Positions 7,935-16,384 of a stretch of DNA of 51,973 bases are shown in pieces. The position numbers and the translations under genes are program-made. The notes under the pieces are model-generated. The model made no database searches. It was not told the DNA's origin and saw only the letters and a program-made list of their open reading frames with translations. Source of the DNA: JAOAPY01 sp041492185 (GTDB lineage Bacteria > Acidobacteriota > Blastocatellia > Pyrinomonadales > Pyrinomonadaceae); contig JBGPWL010000024.1 in the NCBI GenBank assembly GCA_041492185.1, positions 1-51,973 of the forward strand, written 5' to 3'. Positions within the stretch are counted from its first letter, which is position 1; each line of letters starts with the position of its first letter.

Positions 7935-9272
7935 CTACAATCGGATTATTCGCGCACTGCTGTTGCGACGCAATTCGCCATTCAGCGCATTGCGTGTGTC
8001 GACAATGAGCGACGTCAATTGGCACACGCGTTGGTAATCGATCTCGCTGTGGTCGGTGACGATGACGACGCAATCGGCGGCGCGCAACTCGTCGTCAGTC
8101 AGCGGCGCCGACTGCAAGGGTTCGCCGCTTCCTTCCGTATGCGCATCGTCAAAGTTCAATTCCTTGACAAACGGATCGTGATAGCGCACGTCGGCGCCCT
8201 TGGCGCGCAAACGATCGATGATCGAAAGCGCCGGGCTCTCGCGGACGTCGTCAATGTCTTTTTTGTAGGCCACGCCGAGCAACAGAATGCGCGATCCCTT
8301 CATCGCCTTGCGCTCGTTGTTCAGACCATCTGAAACAAGTTGCACCACATGTTCCGGCATGCGCGAATTCACTTCTTCCGCCAAACCGATGAAGCGCGAA
8401 TCGAACCCATGCTGCCGTGCTTTCCACGAGAGATAATGCGGATCGAGCGGGATGCAGTGGCCGCCAATTCCGGGTCCAGGGTAGAACGGCATGAAACCAA
8501 ACGGCTTTGTGGCCGCGGCGCGAATCACTTCCCAGGTGTCAATGTTCAGCGCGTAACACAGCCGCGCCATCTCGTTTGCCATGCCGATGTTTACGGCGCG
8601 AAATGTGTTCTCGAGTAACTTCGCCGCCTCGGCAACGCGCGCGGAACTTACCGCATGAACGTCTTTTACAATCTGCGAATAAAGATGGGCCGCGGCCTCA
8701 GTTGAATCTGCAGTCACACCGCCGACGACCTTCGGAATGTTGTGAGTTTGATATTGCGGGTTGCCGGGATCGACTCGCTCGGGAGAAAACGCCAGCAGAA
8801 AATCTTCGTCGAGCTTTAGCCCAGTTTCTTCAAACATTGGCAGCAGCACTTCATTAGTAGTGCCGGGATAGGTCGTTGACTCCAGAATGATCAACTGTCC
8901 GCGACGCAGGCGCTGCTTGATCTCTTCTGCCGCAGCCATGATGTAGGAAATGTCCGGCTCCTTTGTCTTTCGCAGCGGTGTGGGAACGCAGATGATTATC
9001 GCGTCGCACTCTTTCAAATGATCGAAGTCAGTTGTGGCCTGCAGCCGCCCGCCTTCAACCAACTCCTTGACGATGGCCGACTCGATGTCACCGACGTAAG
9101 ACTCTCCCGCATTGATCGTTGCGGCTTTAGTTTGATCTACTTCGAATCCGACGGAAGCGAAACCGCCGCGCGCAAACTCGACCACCAGCGGCAGACCGAC
9201 GTAGCCAAGCCCAACCACGCCGACACGCGCGCTCTTTTCAGTGATCCGTTTAATAAGTTGTTCTTTGATCAT
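7935..9272 (-). CDS. UDP-N-acetyl-hexosamine 6-dehydrogenase (WbpA/TviB type)
   Basis: Oxidises C6 of a UDP-sugar to the uronic acid with two NAD+, supplying precursors for capsule or O-antigen. The Rossmann motif GLGYVGLPL lies at 21-29, and the catalytic Cys273 is in the segment PGPGIGGHCIPLDPHY. The GGHCIPLDP form, unlike the GGSCFPKD of UDP-glucose dehydrogenases, points to UDP-GlcNAc or UDP-GalNAc(A) enzymes such as WbpA, WbpO and TviB. ESTTYPGTT (131-139) and FSPERVDPG (162-170) are also family hallmarks. The C-terminal UDP-binding domain is complete (445 residues in total). It is co-directional with asnB. A strong promoter candidate sits at 9351-9380, giving a leader of about 70 nt. 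The exact sugar is not resolvable from sequence alone. Confidence 0.92.
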   Translation of the reverse strand: MIKEQLIKRITEKSARVGVVGLGYVGLPLVVEFARGGFASVGFEVDQTKAATINAGESYVGDIESAIVKELVEGGRLQATTDFDHLKECDAIIICVPTPLRKTKEPDISYIMAAAEEIKQRLRRGQLIILESTTYPGTTNEVLLPMFEETGLKLDEDFLLAFSPERVDPGNPQYQTHNIPKVVGGVTADSTEAAAHLYSQIVKDVHAVSSARVAEAAKLLENTFRAVNIGMANEMARLCYALNIDTWEVIRAAATKPFGFMPFYPGPGIGGHCIPLDPHYLSWKARQHGFDSRFIGLAEEVNSRMPEHVVQLVSDGLNNERKAMKGSRILLLGVAYKKDIDDVRESPALSIIDRLRAKGADVRYHDPFVKELNFDDAHTEGSGEPLQSAPLTDDELRAADCVVIVTDHSEIDYQRVCQLTSLIVDTRNALNGELRRNSSARIIRL

Positions 9273-9350
9273 TTAGCGGACTTCAAGAGTTGTGCTTGGG
9301 TCAATACGACGGGCAGGAGTGGCTTGCGATTTCAACATTCAATCGAAGTA

Positions 9351-9380
9351 AGACTATTTGCGCATCGCGCGCGCTGTCAA
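9351..9380 (-). promoter_or_regulatory. promoter candidate for the nucleotide-sugar dehydrogenase
   Basis: Minus-strand TTGACA (9375-9380), 18 bp, TAGTCT (9351-9356). The hexamers and spacing are identical to the rpmH candidate at 29883-29912. It is located 79 bp upstream of the ATG at 9272. Confidence 0.65.
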
Positions 9381-9474
9381 GGAAGAGAGCACGGCGCTTG
9401 GCATGGTCGTTACGACACAACCAGTAGGTCAGGTCTTTGAGTTGCGCGCTCTCGTCACCGTTCAATTAATTTAA

Positions 9475-9771
9475 TCACGAGCTGGCCGCCCGATTTCCAA
9501 GCCACCGGCGGAACGACTCTTGACTTTCGCCTGATGGTTTGCCAAGCAACAGATTCTCGACACTGATATCTTCGTCCAGATCGGGCCAGTGAATTCCCTC
9601 TCTGTCTCCGATCCATCTCCAATTGTTTCTCTCCTCGGGCGTTCCGTTAACCAGCCGCGGATACCACGCCAGGGGGACTGAGATCGACCGAGCGTCGCTT
9701 AAGTCGACAATCAAGTTGTCCTCTGTGACGACGACGTTCTGGGCCTTGGTTTCAGCGACTAAAGTACTCAT
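9475..9771 (-). CDS. DUF2442 family protein
   Basis: A 98-residue acidic protein. The central VDLSDARSISVPLAWYPRL segment and the following IHWPDLDEDISVENLLLG segment are the two conserved blocks of DUF2442. The family is small, of unknown biochemical function, and is usually found immediately downstream of DUF4160, as here, where the start overlaps the end of the DUF4160 gene by 20 bp. Such pairs have been proposed as toxin-antitoxin-like modules, with DUF2442 as the likely partner or neutraliser. That is inference from pairing and size, not shown by the sequence. Confidence 0.85.
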   Translation of the reverse strand: MSTLVAETKAQNVVVTEDNLIVDLSDARSISVPLAWYPRLVNGTPEERNNWRWIGDREGIHWPDLDEDISVENLLLGKPSGESQESFRRWLGNRAASS

Positions 9772-9988
9772 TCCAACTTATCACCAACTCTTCTCTGTGC
9801 TCTTCTACGAGTTTTTGGATGCGATTGATTTCGCTACTGCCGAACCCGCCGCTGCGTTGCAACCTCACTGGATCGAGCCAGAATTTGGCTACCTGGTTGT
9901 CGCGTTCCATGTGAATATGTTCGGGTTCGTCGCGATCACCAGCGTAGAAATAGAACCTATAGGGTCCAATTCGCGAGACAGTCGGCAT
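9752..9988 (-). CDS. DUF4160 family protein
   Basis: A 78-residue protein that begins with the family signature MPTVSRIGPYRFYFYAGD and continues with EPEHIHMERDNQVAKFWLDP, in which the EP(E/P)HIHV-like block is diagnostic for DUF4160. The C-terminal part (SSEINRIQKLVEEHREELVISW) is helical, as in other members. It is the first gene of a translationally coupled two-gene unit with DUF2442 (20-bp overlap). The function is unknown; a toxin role within a TA-like pair is a reasonable but untested hypothesis. No mobile element is visible nearby. Confidence 0.88.
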   Translation of the reverse strand: MPTVSRIGPYRFYFYAGDRDEPEHIHMERDNQVAKFWLDPVRLQRSGGFGSSEINRIQKLVEEHREELVISWNEYFSR

Positions 9989-10124
9989 CGCGTTCCTTCA
10001 CCACCACTCTCAACTTGAGACTCTAACCAGCGGCAGCGTTGGTGTCAACGGGCCAATAACATTAAATCGACATAACCGCGTACTCCCCGTGGGTTCACCT
10101 ACCAAGCCACACGCAGCCCATGCC

Positions 10125-11909
10125 CTATTTCACCCACTCGTCGGCGATCTCGGTTTCCACTTTCACCGGCACGGTTTTCAAATACTCTTCACCGGCGACG
10201 CACATCGCGCGTTCAACTTTCCGCGCAACCTCTTCTGCTTCACCGGCGTCAACCTCGACGACGATTTCGTCGTGAATGATGTTCACGATCTTCGCCGAAG
10301 TACCGCGCAAATCATCCTCCAGCAGACGCAACGCCCGTTTCAGGATGTCGGCGCTGGTGCCCTGGATGGGCGTGTTCTTGCCGTTGCGCTGCGTCATTGA
10401 AATCTGCTGCCGATCGTTTTCATCGTAACGGAAACGAACCAGACGTCCTGACGCCGTGCGCGCCTGACGCTCGCGTACTGCGCGACTGGCCGCATCACGC
10501 AAATAGTTATCGAGCTGGCGATAGGTCGCGAAGTATTTTCGCAAGACGTTTTCGGCCTCCGGCACCGTCAAGCCGGTCAGCATCGAGAAGCGCTGCGCGC
10601 CGATGCCGTAGACCACGCCAAAGTTCAAACGCTTCGCAAAGTCGCGCTGCTCTTTCGTGACTTGATCGAGCGGCGCATTAAAGACTTCAGCAGCAGTGAC
10701 GCGATGCAGATCGGCGCCCGAGTTGAATGCTTCAATGAATCCCCGATCACCCGAGAACTCCGCGAGAATGCGCAGCTCAATCTGCGAATAATCAGCGATG
10801 ACCAGCTTGCGGTCCGCGGGATAGCCACTGAAGCAGCGGCGATACTCAGTCGCATGCGGTACTTGTTGAATGTTTGGATTCGTGCACGAGAATCTTCCAG
10901 TCGGCGCGCCAATCTGACGAAAGTCCGCATGCAATCTTCCCGTCACGGGATTGATCATCTCGATGATGTTCTGGCCGTAACTCGTGAGCGCCTTCTGCAC
11001 AGTCCGATAGTCGAGCAGCTTTGCGACTACCGGATACTGCGCCGCGAGCGGCTGCAGTTTCCAGTTGCGCGTCGAATCAGGCAACGGAATGCCCATACGA
11101 TTGAGCGCCTCAGTTACCTGTTGCTGCGAATCCAGATTGATGTTTGCGCGCGGCGGACCAAAGAGCGATTGTTGCGCGGCATCCTTGCCAAGAACCTCCT
11201 GCAGATCGTCAGCCAGTTCGGCGCGTCTCTTCTCGATGATCGCTAACTGCTCGAGCCAGCGATCCTTGTGCAGGTAAAAGCCGGCCAGCTCGATGTTGGC
11301 TACAGGGATCACGCATTCAAATTCCAGTTGCGCGCACTTCACGAGCGAATCGGATTTCAGTCGTTCGATCAGCTTTTCACGCAATGGCAAGAGGATCGCG
11401 GCGTCGCGGGCGGCGTATTCCAGTTGCGCTTCGGATAATTCGAATTCCCAATTGCTCAGCCGCTCGGTTTTATCAACCGATTCGTTCAGATAACGCGACG
11501 CGACAACTTCCAGGCCGTGCCGTTCTTCGATGTCGCCGGCGCTGACCAACTGACTCGCCAGCAAAGTATCAAACAGCCCGCCGAGATCGACTCCGAGATT
11601 GTGCTTGATGAACTTCGCGTCGAACTTTGCGTTATGCGCGATCTTGATGGGCCGCGGCGCAGCGAGCAATCGTTTGAGCGGAGCGAGTGCTTCGTTTTTT
11701 GCGAAGTCGCCGTTCGGGAATGCGCCGAGGTCGACAATGCGCACGCCCTCCGGAGCAGCGAGTTGGATCAGACGCAGGCGCGCGTTGTAGGGATCGAGTT
11801 CAGTGGTTTCCGTGTCGAGGCCGATTGCGGATTGCGTCTCAAGATACTCAACCGTCTGACGAATTTCATCTGCTGTTTTTATTACCTGATATTTGGTTGT
11901 GGTCATCAA
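10125..11909 (-). CDS. DNA polymerase I-like protein (3'-5' exonuclease plus polymerase, no 5' nuclease)
   Basis: A family A DNA polymerase of 594 residues, about 330 shorter than E. coli Pol I. The N-terminal DnaQ-like 3'-5' exonuclease has intact acidic residues Asp32 and Glu34 (LDTETTELDP) and a later YAARDAAIL motif. The polymerase domain follows: motif A ADYSQIELR with Asp373, motif B RDFAKRLNFGVVYGIG, and motif C HDE at 546-548. The 5'-3' nuclease domain is absent, so this is a naturally Klenow-like enzyme that could proofread and fill gaps but not remove RNA primers. The listed start is TTG at 11909; an ATG lies directly after it at 11906. It lies beside a repeat cluster (11922-12064). 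Whether a full-length polA exists elsewhere cannot be seen here. Confidence 0.93.
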   Translation of the reverse strand: MMTTTKYQVIKTADEIRQTVEYLETQSAIGLDTETTELDPYNARLRLIQLAAPEGVRIVDLGAFPNGDFAKNEALAPLKRLLAAPRPIKIAHNAKFDAKFIKHNLGVDLGGLFDTLLASQLVSAGDIEERHGLEVVASRYLNESVDKTERLSNWEFELSEAQLEYAARDAAILLPLREKLIERLKSDSLVKCAQLEFECVIPVANIELAGFYLHKDRWLEQLAIIEKRRAELADDLQEVLGKDAAQQSLFGPPRANINLDSQQQVTEALNRMGIPLPDSTRNWKLQPLAAQYPVVAKLLDYRTVQKALTSYGQNIIEMINPVTGRLHADFRQIGAPTGRFSCTNPNIQQVPHATEYRRCFSGYPADRKLVIADYSQIELRILAEFSGDRGFIEAFNSGADLHRVTAAEVFNAPLDQVTKEQRDFAKRLNFGVVYGIGAQRFSMLTGLTVPEAENVLRKYFATYRQLDNYLRDAASRAVRERQARTASGRLVRFRYDENDRQQISMTQRNGKNTPIQGTSADILKRALRLLEDDLRGTSAKIVNIIHDEIVVEVDAGEAEEVARKVERAMCVAGEEYLKTVPVKVETEIADEWVK

Positions 11910-11921
11910 TTACTTCTGGCA

Positions 11922-12064
11922 GCTCCGTCAGGAGCGGAATATTTATAGAGACCCGCAAAATTTAGTGAACGAGCTCCGTCAGGAGCGGCATATGCCGCCC
12001 CGCTGGGGCTTAACAATACTAAGGACGACACCGCGAGCTATAAATATGCCGTCCCTACGGGACT
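11922..12064. repeat. dispersed palindromic repeat copies
   Basis: Two direct copies of GCTCCGTCAGGAGCGG followed by (A/C)ATAT lie at 11922-11942 and 11973-11993, 51 bp apart. A third, divergent and inverted copy (read on the minus strand as AGTCCCGTAGGGACGG, then CATATTTATAGC) lies at 12037-12064. Each unit has a CTCC(N5-6)GGAG-type hairpin followed by an A/T block. These look like REP-type elements filling the polymerase-DinB gap. Confidence 0.7.
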
Positions 12065-12123
12065 TCAGATCTTTTCATTTTCTTACGCAAACGATGTCTC
12101 GAAATGTTCGCGCGGTCTACTCA

Positions 12124-12672
12124 TTAACTGAACGGCCCTTCGTTCTTCAGTCCGAGCAAACGCTTCAGCATCAATATCTGTCCCTTGTGCTGCGCTTCGT
12201 GATCGATCAAGTGATGCAGAATCCAGCGCAGGTCCTGCTCCTGAGTCTTGTCGTGCCAATCAAAGGTAAAGATACGGTTGAGATCGCCATCGTTAAATGA
12301 CGCAAGCACGCTGCGAGTCTGCTCGCGAACCGCGTCGGCCTGATGCAAACAAAACTCGGCTGAGTAGGCATGGTTGGCGACGCGATCGGGCTCTTTTAGC
12401 GCGTCCCAAAAAGGCGCGCGACGATCTTCGTCGTTGAGCTTATGGCCTGAGACCACGCATTGCATCCAAAACCACTCGGCCTCGCCAATGTGCAGCACAA
12501 GCGCGCCGACAGAATGTGCGCCGGGCACCGCGTGGCGGCCAATTTCTTCATCAGACATTCCGCCGACGGCTTCGCGCAGCTGCTCGCGGACTTCGTCCAT
12601 GCCGGCGGCATAGAAATTTATTGCCGTAGGAACTCCGCCCGCGGGTAACAGAACTTTTTTCTTGATTGACAT
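12124..12672 (-). CDS. DinB-like protein (YfiT/DUF664 superfamily)
   Basis: A four-helix-bundle protein of 182 residues with a conserved three-His metal site: His61 in LVLHIGEAEWFW and His158/His162 in LIDHEAQHKGQ, the usual H-x3-H in the last helix. Members bind divalent metal. Some are thiol-dependent S-transferases (bacillithiol or mycothiol), and most have no assigned reaction. The conserved WILHHLIDHE segment is the DinB_2/DUF664 type. It lies 40 bp downstream of a secreted-protein gene on the same strand and could be co-transcribed with it. No LexA box is evident, so an SOS link should not be assumed from the family name. Confidence 0.88.
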   Translation of the reverse strand: MSIKKKVLLPAGGVPTAINFYAAGMDEVREQLREAVGGMSDEEIGRHAVPGAHSVGALVLHIGEAEWFWMQCVVSGHKLNDEDRRAPFWDALKEPDRVANHAYSAEFCLHQADAVREQTRSVLASFNDGDLNRIFTFDWHDKTQEQDLRWILHHLIDHEAQHKGQILMLKRLLGLKNEGPFS

Positions 12673-12712
12673 GATCTTATGAAAAGTCTAACGCGCTGTG
12701 TTGAAATAAACG

Positions 12713-13516
12713 CTACGTGCAAGGTTCGCTGTAGCGAAGCACTAAGCTTTTTCCGCCAAACCGAAACCGCATGAATGACAGATAGGCGTTTTTCGGATCG
12801 GTGGGATGTTTCGCGACCTCCTCGCCTTTGGGCAGCTTGATTTCCTCCCGCGCGACAAAACGCAACGCAGAAGTTTCTGATATTTCCAGAATCAGGCTTT
12901 CAATTCCCGTATCGAGATAAAGCTTCGTGCCATCGCTCGAAACGCCAAGCGGCTCGCCTTGACTGGGAACCTGCCAGGTGCGCAAGACTTTTCTCATTGT
13001 TTGGTCAACAAGACTCATCTCGTCGAGATGGAATGAGCGAGGTCGCACCAGAAGGTATTTCTTGCCGCCGGCAAGTAACTCGATTTGCTGCGCGGTTACT
13101 TTGGTGGCCGGAATGCTGACGAAACATTCGCCGCACATTCCTCCTCCTTCTCCTTCTTCTTCAATATTGCGGCCTGTCTCGAACGTAAGCTGGACGCCGT
13201 CCGTTTGTTTCATCGGTAGCTTGTACGTGCGCGTCTTTGTTTGCGCGCCGCGACCTCTAGGAGTCGGATTGTACTGGTTAATGAACTCGCACAGGTCAAA
13301 CTGAAAATCGAAACCCTTCTTAGCCAATAAGTCATTCGCGTATTTCGCTAAAACCGTCGGCTCAATATTCGGCTCAGCCTCCAGCTTCTTTTGCAAGGCA
13401 TCAATGATGTTTGACGGAACGATTCTGAGCGGCGACTTCGCGCTCTGAGCTGAAGTGCCACTGATTAATCCGCCGGCAAGAAAAATCAACGCGAGCAGCG
13501 CTGAGAAAAGTTTCAT
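12713..13516 (-). CDS. secreted protein of unknown function
   Basis: 267 residues from the ATG at 13514-13516. I chose this start because AAGGAGG precedes it by 7 bp and because the protein then begins with a typical signal peptide (KLFSALLALIFLAGGL, cleavage probably after TSA at about residue 23). The longer upstream reading frame is the antisense-like tail of the MFS gene. The mature part is mixed alpha/beta with a GMCGECF cysteine pair near the middle and a final Cys-Thr. I recognise no domain. Its ATG overlaps the stop of the MFS gene (ATGA), so the two are translationally coupled and may act together in the envelope. Confidence 0.75.
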   Translation of the reverse strand: MKLFSALLALIFLAGGLISGTSAQSAKSPLRIVPSNIIDALQKKLEAEPNIEPTVLAKYANDLLAKKGFDFQFDLCEFINQYNPTPRGRGAQTKTRTYKLPMKQTDGVQLTFETGRNIEEEGEGGGMCGECFVSIPATKVTAQQIELLAGGKKYLLVRPRSFHLDEMSLVDQTMRKVLRTWQVPSQGEPLGVSSDGTKLYLDTGIESLILEISETSALRFVAREEIKLPKGEEVAKHPTDPKNAYLSFMRFRFGGKSLVLRYSEPCT

Positions 13517-14802
13517 CCGTTGGCCTCCTTTTGCACGTCCCCTGGCTTTACGAGTGTCAACATTAACAGCGCGGCCGTTCCGCCCAGCGCGGCGCTCATT
13601 AAGAACGCGGTTGCCGGGCCGCGCCACTTCCAGACGGCGCCCATCAAAAGCGACGCCGGCAAAACTGTGATGCTGAATGCCAGATTATACAACCCGTACG
13701 CCGTGCCGCGCTGCTCGGGGCGAACCAAATCGGCGACCAGCGCTTTCTCCGCGCCTTCAGCCAAACCGAAATAGATGCCGTAAATCAAAAACAATATCCA
13801 AACGGACACTCCCTTGCTGACAAACGCAAAGCCCGCGTAGACCGCTGCGTATAGCAACCAGCCCGAAACGATCAAACTTCGTCTGCCGACTCGATCCGAA
13901 AGGTCGCCGCCCAACAGCGAGCTTACAACCTTGCTCGCATGCAATGCCGCCCACAAAAGCGGAAGCATCAGAACCGATACGCCCGCCGTTTGCGCGCGCA
14001 ACAGAAGAAAAGCGTCGGAAGAATTGGAAAGAGTAAAGAGCGCCACCAGAAAAAGAAAGCGTTTGAAATTTCCGTCAAAGCCCGAGAGCGAAAAACTCAG
14101 CGATGGCAATTCGTGACTCGCTCTTTTTTTGTGCGGCGATTCGCGCATGAAAAACGCGGCGACCAGCACCGCAGCCAGCGCGGGTATCGAAGCTACAAGA
14201 AAGATCCTGGTGTAGTCGTGGGCCGTCGGCGCGTTTCGATTTACCGCAATCAGCATCACCAGCAGAAAACCAATCACTGGTCCGATCATCGCGCCCGCGT
14301 GATCCATCGCGCGGTGAAAGCCAAAGGCAATTCCACGCTGTTCGATTGCGACCGTGTCGGCAATCATTGCGTCGCGCGGCGCCGTGCGTATCCCTTTGCC
14401 GGCCCGGTCGGCAAGACGGATCGCCAGCACCTGATGCCAGGTTGTGGCAAACGCCAGCAGCGGGCGCATGAAATTGGCCAGCGCATATCCGAGAACGACA
14501 ATTGGCTTGCGCTTGCCAAACCGATCACTAAAGTAACCGGCGAACAGTTTCAGCAGACTCGAAAGCGATTCCGCGGCGCCTTCGATCAAACCGATCACGG
14601 CCGGCGAAGCACCGAGGGTCAAAGAAAGAAAGACGGGCAGCAGCGGATAAATGATTTCGCTGGAGGCGTCGTTCAACAGACTAACCAAACCGATGGCGAA
14701 GACGTTGCGCGGCAGGGCGCGGTAACGTTGCCATAGTCCTGGTGTTTTGATCTGAAAGTTTGATGCTGCCTGATCGGCGTCGTCAGCGTCTGGTGTGCCC
14801 AT
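13513..14802 (-). CDS. MFS transporter
   Basis: A 429-residue inner-membrane carrier with about twelve hydrophobic segments. The loop between helices 2 and 3 reads GYFSDRFGKRKP, the classic MFS signature G-x3-D-R-x-G-R/K-R, and its pseudo-repeat GGDLSDRVGRRSL occurs in the second half. The segment RLADRAGKGIRTAPRDAMIAD resembles a subgroup annotated as MFS permeases of uncertain substrate in Acidobacteriota and Deltaproteobacteria. The substrate is unknown. It is coupled by a 4-bp overlap to the downstream secreted protein and follows a small membrane protein by 15 bp, so 14818-15045, this gene and 12713-13516 form a probable operon. Confidence 0.9.
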   Translation of the reverse strand: MGTPDADDADQAASNFQIKTPGLWQRYRALPRNVFAIGLVSLLNDASSEIIYPLLPVFLSLTLGASPAVIGLIEGAAESLSSLLKLFAGYFSDRFGKRKPIVVLGYALANFMRPLLAFATTWHQVLAIRLADRAGKGIRTAPRDAMIADTVAIEQRGIAFGFHRAMDHAGAMIGPVIGFLLVMLIAVNRNAPTAHDYTRIFLVASIPALAAVLVAAFFMRESPHKKRASHELPSLSFSLSGFDGNFKRFLFLVALFTLSNSSDAFLLLRAQTAGVSVLMLPLLWAALHASKVVSSLLGGDLSDRVGRRSLIVSGWLLYAAVYAGFAFVSKGVSVWILFLIYGIYFGLAEGAEKALVADLVRPEQRGTAYGLYNLAFSITVLPASLLMGAVWKWRGPATAFLMSAALGGTAALLMLTLVKPGDVQKEANG

Positions 14803-14817
14803 GATGATGTGCGCCGC

Positions 14818-15045
14818 TCAGCGGGAATTCGCGCGCCGGCTGGCGGCAGGCCGCGGTGTCTTGTGCGACGAGGATGAAGTGAACCAGCCGTTCCACCAGC
14901 CAAATGCCGCAACGATCAAGAGAGTCGCGATCACGATTCCGGAAAGCAGCAAACGGATGACCATTCGAATCACAAACTTCGCAATGAGGAACAGCAACAC
15001 GACGGCGATGACCGTGATGACTACAAACGTGATGTTGAATTCCAT
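14818..15045 (-). CDS. small two-helix membrane protein
   Basis: 75 residues: two closely spaced hydrophobic helices (about 5-22 and 28-50) with a short basic connection, then a Ser/Lys/Arg-rich tail. I recognise no family. It lies between queF (20 bp) and the MFS gene (15 bp) on the same strand, so co-transcription is likely. The tight spacing and two clear membrane segments favour a real gene over a chance frame, but there is no homology evidence here. Confidence 0.6.
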   Translation of the reverse strand: MEFNITFVVITVIAVVLLFLIAKFVIRMVIRLLLSGIVIATLLIVAAFGWWNGWFTSSSSHKTPRPAASRRANSR

Positions 15046-15065
15046 TGGATCAGCGATGGTCTAGC

Positions 15066-15473
15066 TTACGGCTTTGTATAGCTCGCTCGCACCGTCGTCT
15101 TGATGTTGCCGCGCACGTTAAAATCGCCTTCGATCTCGACGCTCAGCGGATCGCAGGCGCGCACAAAGTCTTCAAGAATCACATTGATCACGTGCTCGTG
15201 AAAAATCTTCACGTCGCGAAAGGAATTGATGTACAGCTTCAAACTCTTCAGCTCGACACAGCGCTCATTGGGAACATATTCGATCCGGATAGTCGCAAAA
15301 TCCGGAAAGTCCGAGAATGGACAGATGGCGGTGAATTCCGGCATCTCAAAGTTGATCTTGATCTCGCGTCCGGGAAATTCGTAAGGGAAAGTATCGAGCG
15401 GGCAAAGGTTCATCTCCGCGCGCGGCGTCGAGCGAATGTCGAGGTTCTGTTGGTTGACGAGCGGCAGTGTCAT
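15066..15473 (-). CDS. queF: NADPH-dependent 7-cyano-7-deazaguanine reductase
   Basis: Reduces preQ0 to preQ1 in queuosine biosynthesis, a nitrile-to-amine reduction on the T-fold scaffold. The type I (short, YkvM-like) form: thioimide-forming Cys51 and the following Asp55 in CPFSDFPDFA, substrate-binding Glu74 in CVELKSLKLY, and FHEHVIN in the C-terminal half. I chose the ATG at 15473 (135 residues); an upstream in-frame start at 15530 would add 19 non-conserved residues and overlap the rhomboid gene. No other queuosine genes (queC, queD, queE) and no preQ1 riboswitch were seen in the window. Confidence 0.95.
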   Translation of the reverse strand: MTLPLVNQQNLDIRSTPRAEMNLCPLDTFPYEFPGREIKINFEMPEFTAICPFSDFPDFATIRIEYVPNERCVELKSLKLYINSFRDVKIFHEHVINVILEDFVRACDPLSVEIEGDFNVRGNIKTTVRASYTKP

Positions 15474-15522
15474 TTCTTTCCCTGCTCCTGAAGTGCTAAG
15501 TGATCTTACCTGCCTGCTCGTC

Positions 15523-16284
15523 CTACGCAAAGCGGCTACGTTCGCGCCCGAGCGTAAAGATCTTGACCAGCACCAGGCCCGCTACAAAACCGCCGATGTG
15601 CGCGGCGTAGGCGACACCGCCGGTTTGTGTGCCGCCGCCGAGCATGCCGAGGCCGCTGATCAATTGAAACGCGAACCAGATGCCGATGGCAACGTAAGCC
15701 GGCACGTCTGTCAAAAAGCGAAACAAGATCACGGTGACTCGGCGAGTGGGAAACATCAACAGGTAGCCACCGAGCACTCCCGAGATCGCGCCGGAAGCGC
15801 CCAGGCTCGGAATGTACAAGCTCTGCTGATCAGCGCTCAGCGCAACAGTCGCGAAGACATGCGAGAGCGACGCAAGGATGCCGCAAACGAGATAAAAGAT
15901 CAGATACCGCACGTGGCCCATGCGGTCCTCGACGTTGTCGCCAAAGATCCAAAGAAACAACATGTTGCCCAGAATGTGAGCGATGCCGCCGTGCATGAAC
16001 ATCGAGGTGATAAGCGTCAGGTAAACCGACACCGGCGTCGGTTGGAGACCCGGCACTACGAGCTGCTGGCCCGTGAGTGGCTGTACCAGCACCCGATCGC
16101 GCGTGACGACGTCCTTGCCACTGACGATCTCTTCGGGCACGGTCGAGTAGGCGTAAGTGAACTTGTCGTTTGATCCGAGCCCCTGCAGAAAAACAAAGAC
16201 GAGGATGTTGACCGCGATCAATACGTAGTTGACGACCGGCGTCGTCAAGCGATCGGAGTTGTCGTCGTAGAGCGGAAAAACCAT
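15523..16284 (-). CDS. rhomboid family intramembrane serine protease
   Basis: An intramembrane protease of 253 residues with six or seven hydrophobic segments. The catalytic Ser164 is in GASGAISG and His229 in AYAAHIGGF, forming the dyad. The upstream MFMHGGIAHILGNMLFLWIFG (about 96-115) is the conserved L1/TM2 region with the oxyanion-hole His/Asn. An unusual 50-residue polar stretch (about 40-90), predicted to be periplasmic, lies between TM1 and the L1 core; it is also present in other acidobacterial homologues as far as I recall. The substrate is unknown. It is followed 49 bp downstream by queF. Confidence 0.94.
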   Translation of the reverse strand: MVFPLYDDNSDRLTTPVVNYVLIAVNILVFVFLQGLGSNDKFTYAYSTVPEEIVSGKDVVTRDRVLVQPLTGQQLVVPGLQPTPVSVYLTLITSMFMHGGIAHILGNMLFLWIFGDNVEDRMGHVRYLIFYLVCGILASLSHVFATVALSADQQSLYIPSLGASGAISGVLGGYLLMFPTRRVTVILFRFLTDVPAYVAIGIWFAFQLISGLGMLGGGTQTGGVAYAAHIGGFVAGLVLVKIFTLGRERSRFA

Positions 16285-16384
16285 TTCAGTAGATCGAGTT
16301 CCGAAGTTGAGAAGGTCGAAAGCCGCAAACTATCTTTCATCCGTCGCAAGCGTAATGACAGAAAACTACTTATTCCTTGTTGAT

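Noticed and set aside
9273..9474. A possible small gene in the 200-bp gap upstream of the nucleotide-sugar dehydrogenase
   Set aside because: Short frames there lack ribosome sites and overlap the promoter candidate at 9351-9380.
13939..14736. 265-residue plus-strand open frame antisense to the MFS gene
   Set aside because: Very basic and Gln/Arg-rich without recognisable domains; the minus-strand MFS has clear helices and signatures, so this is a shadow.
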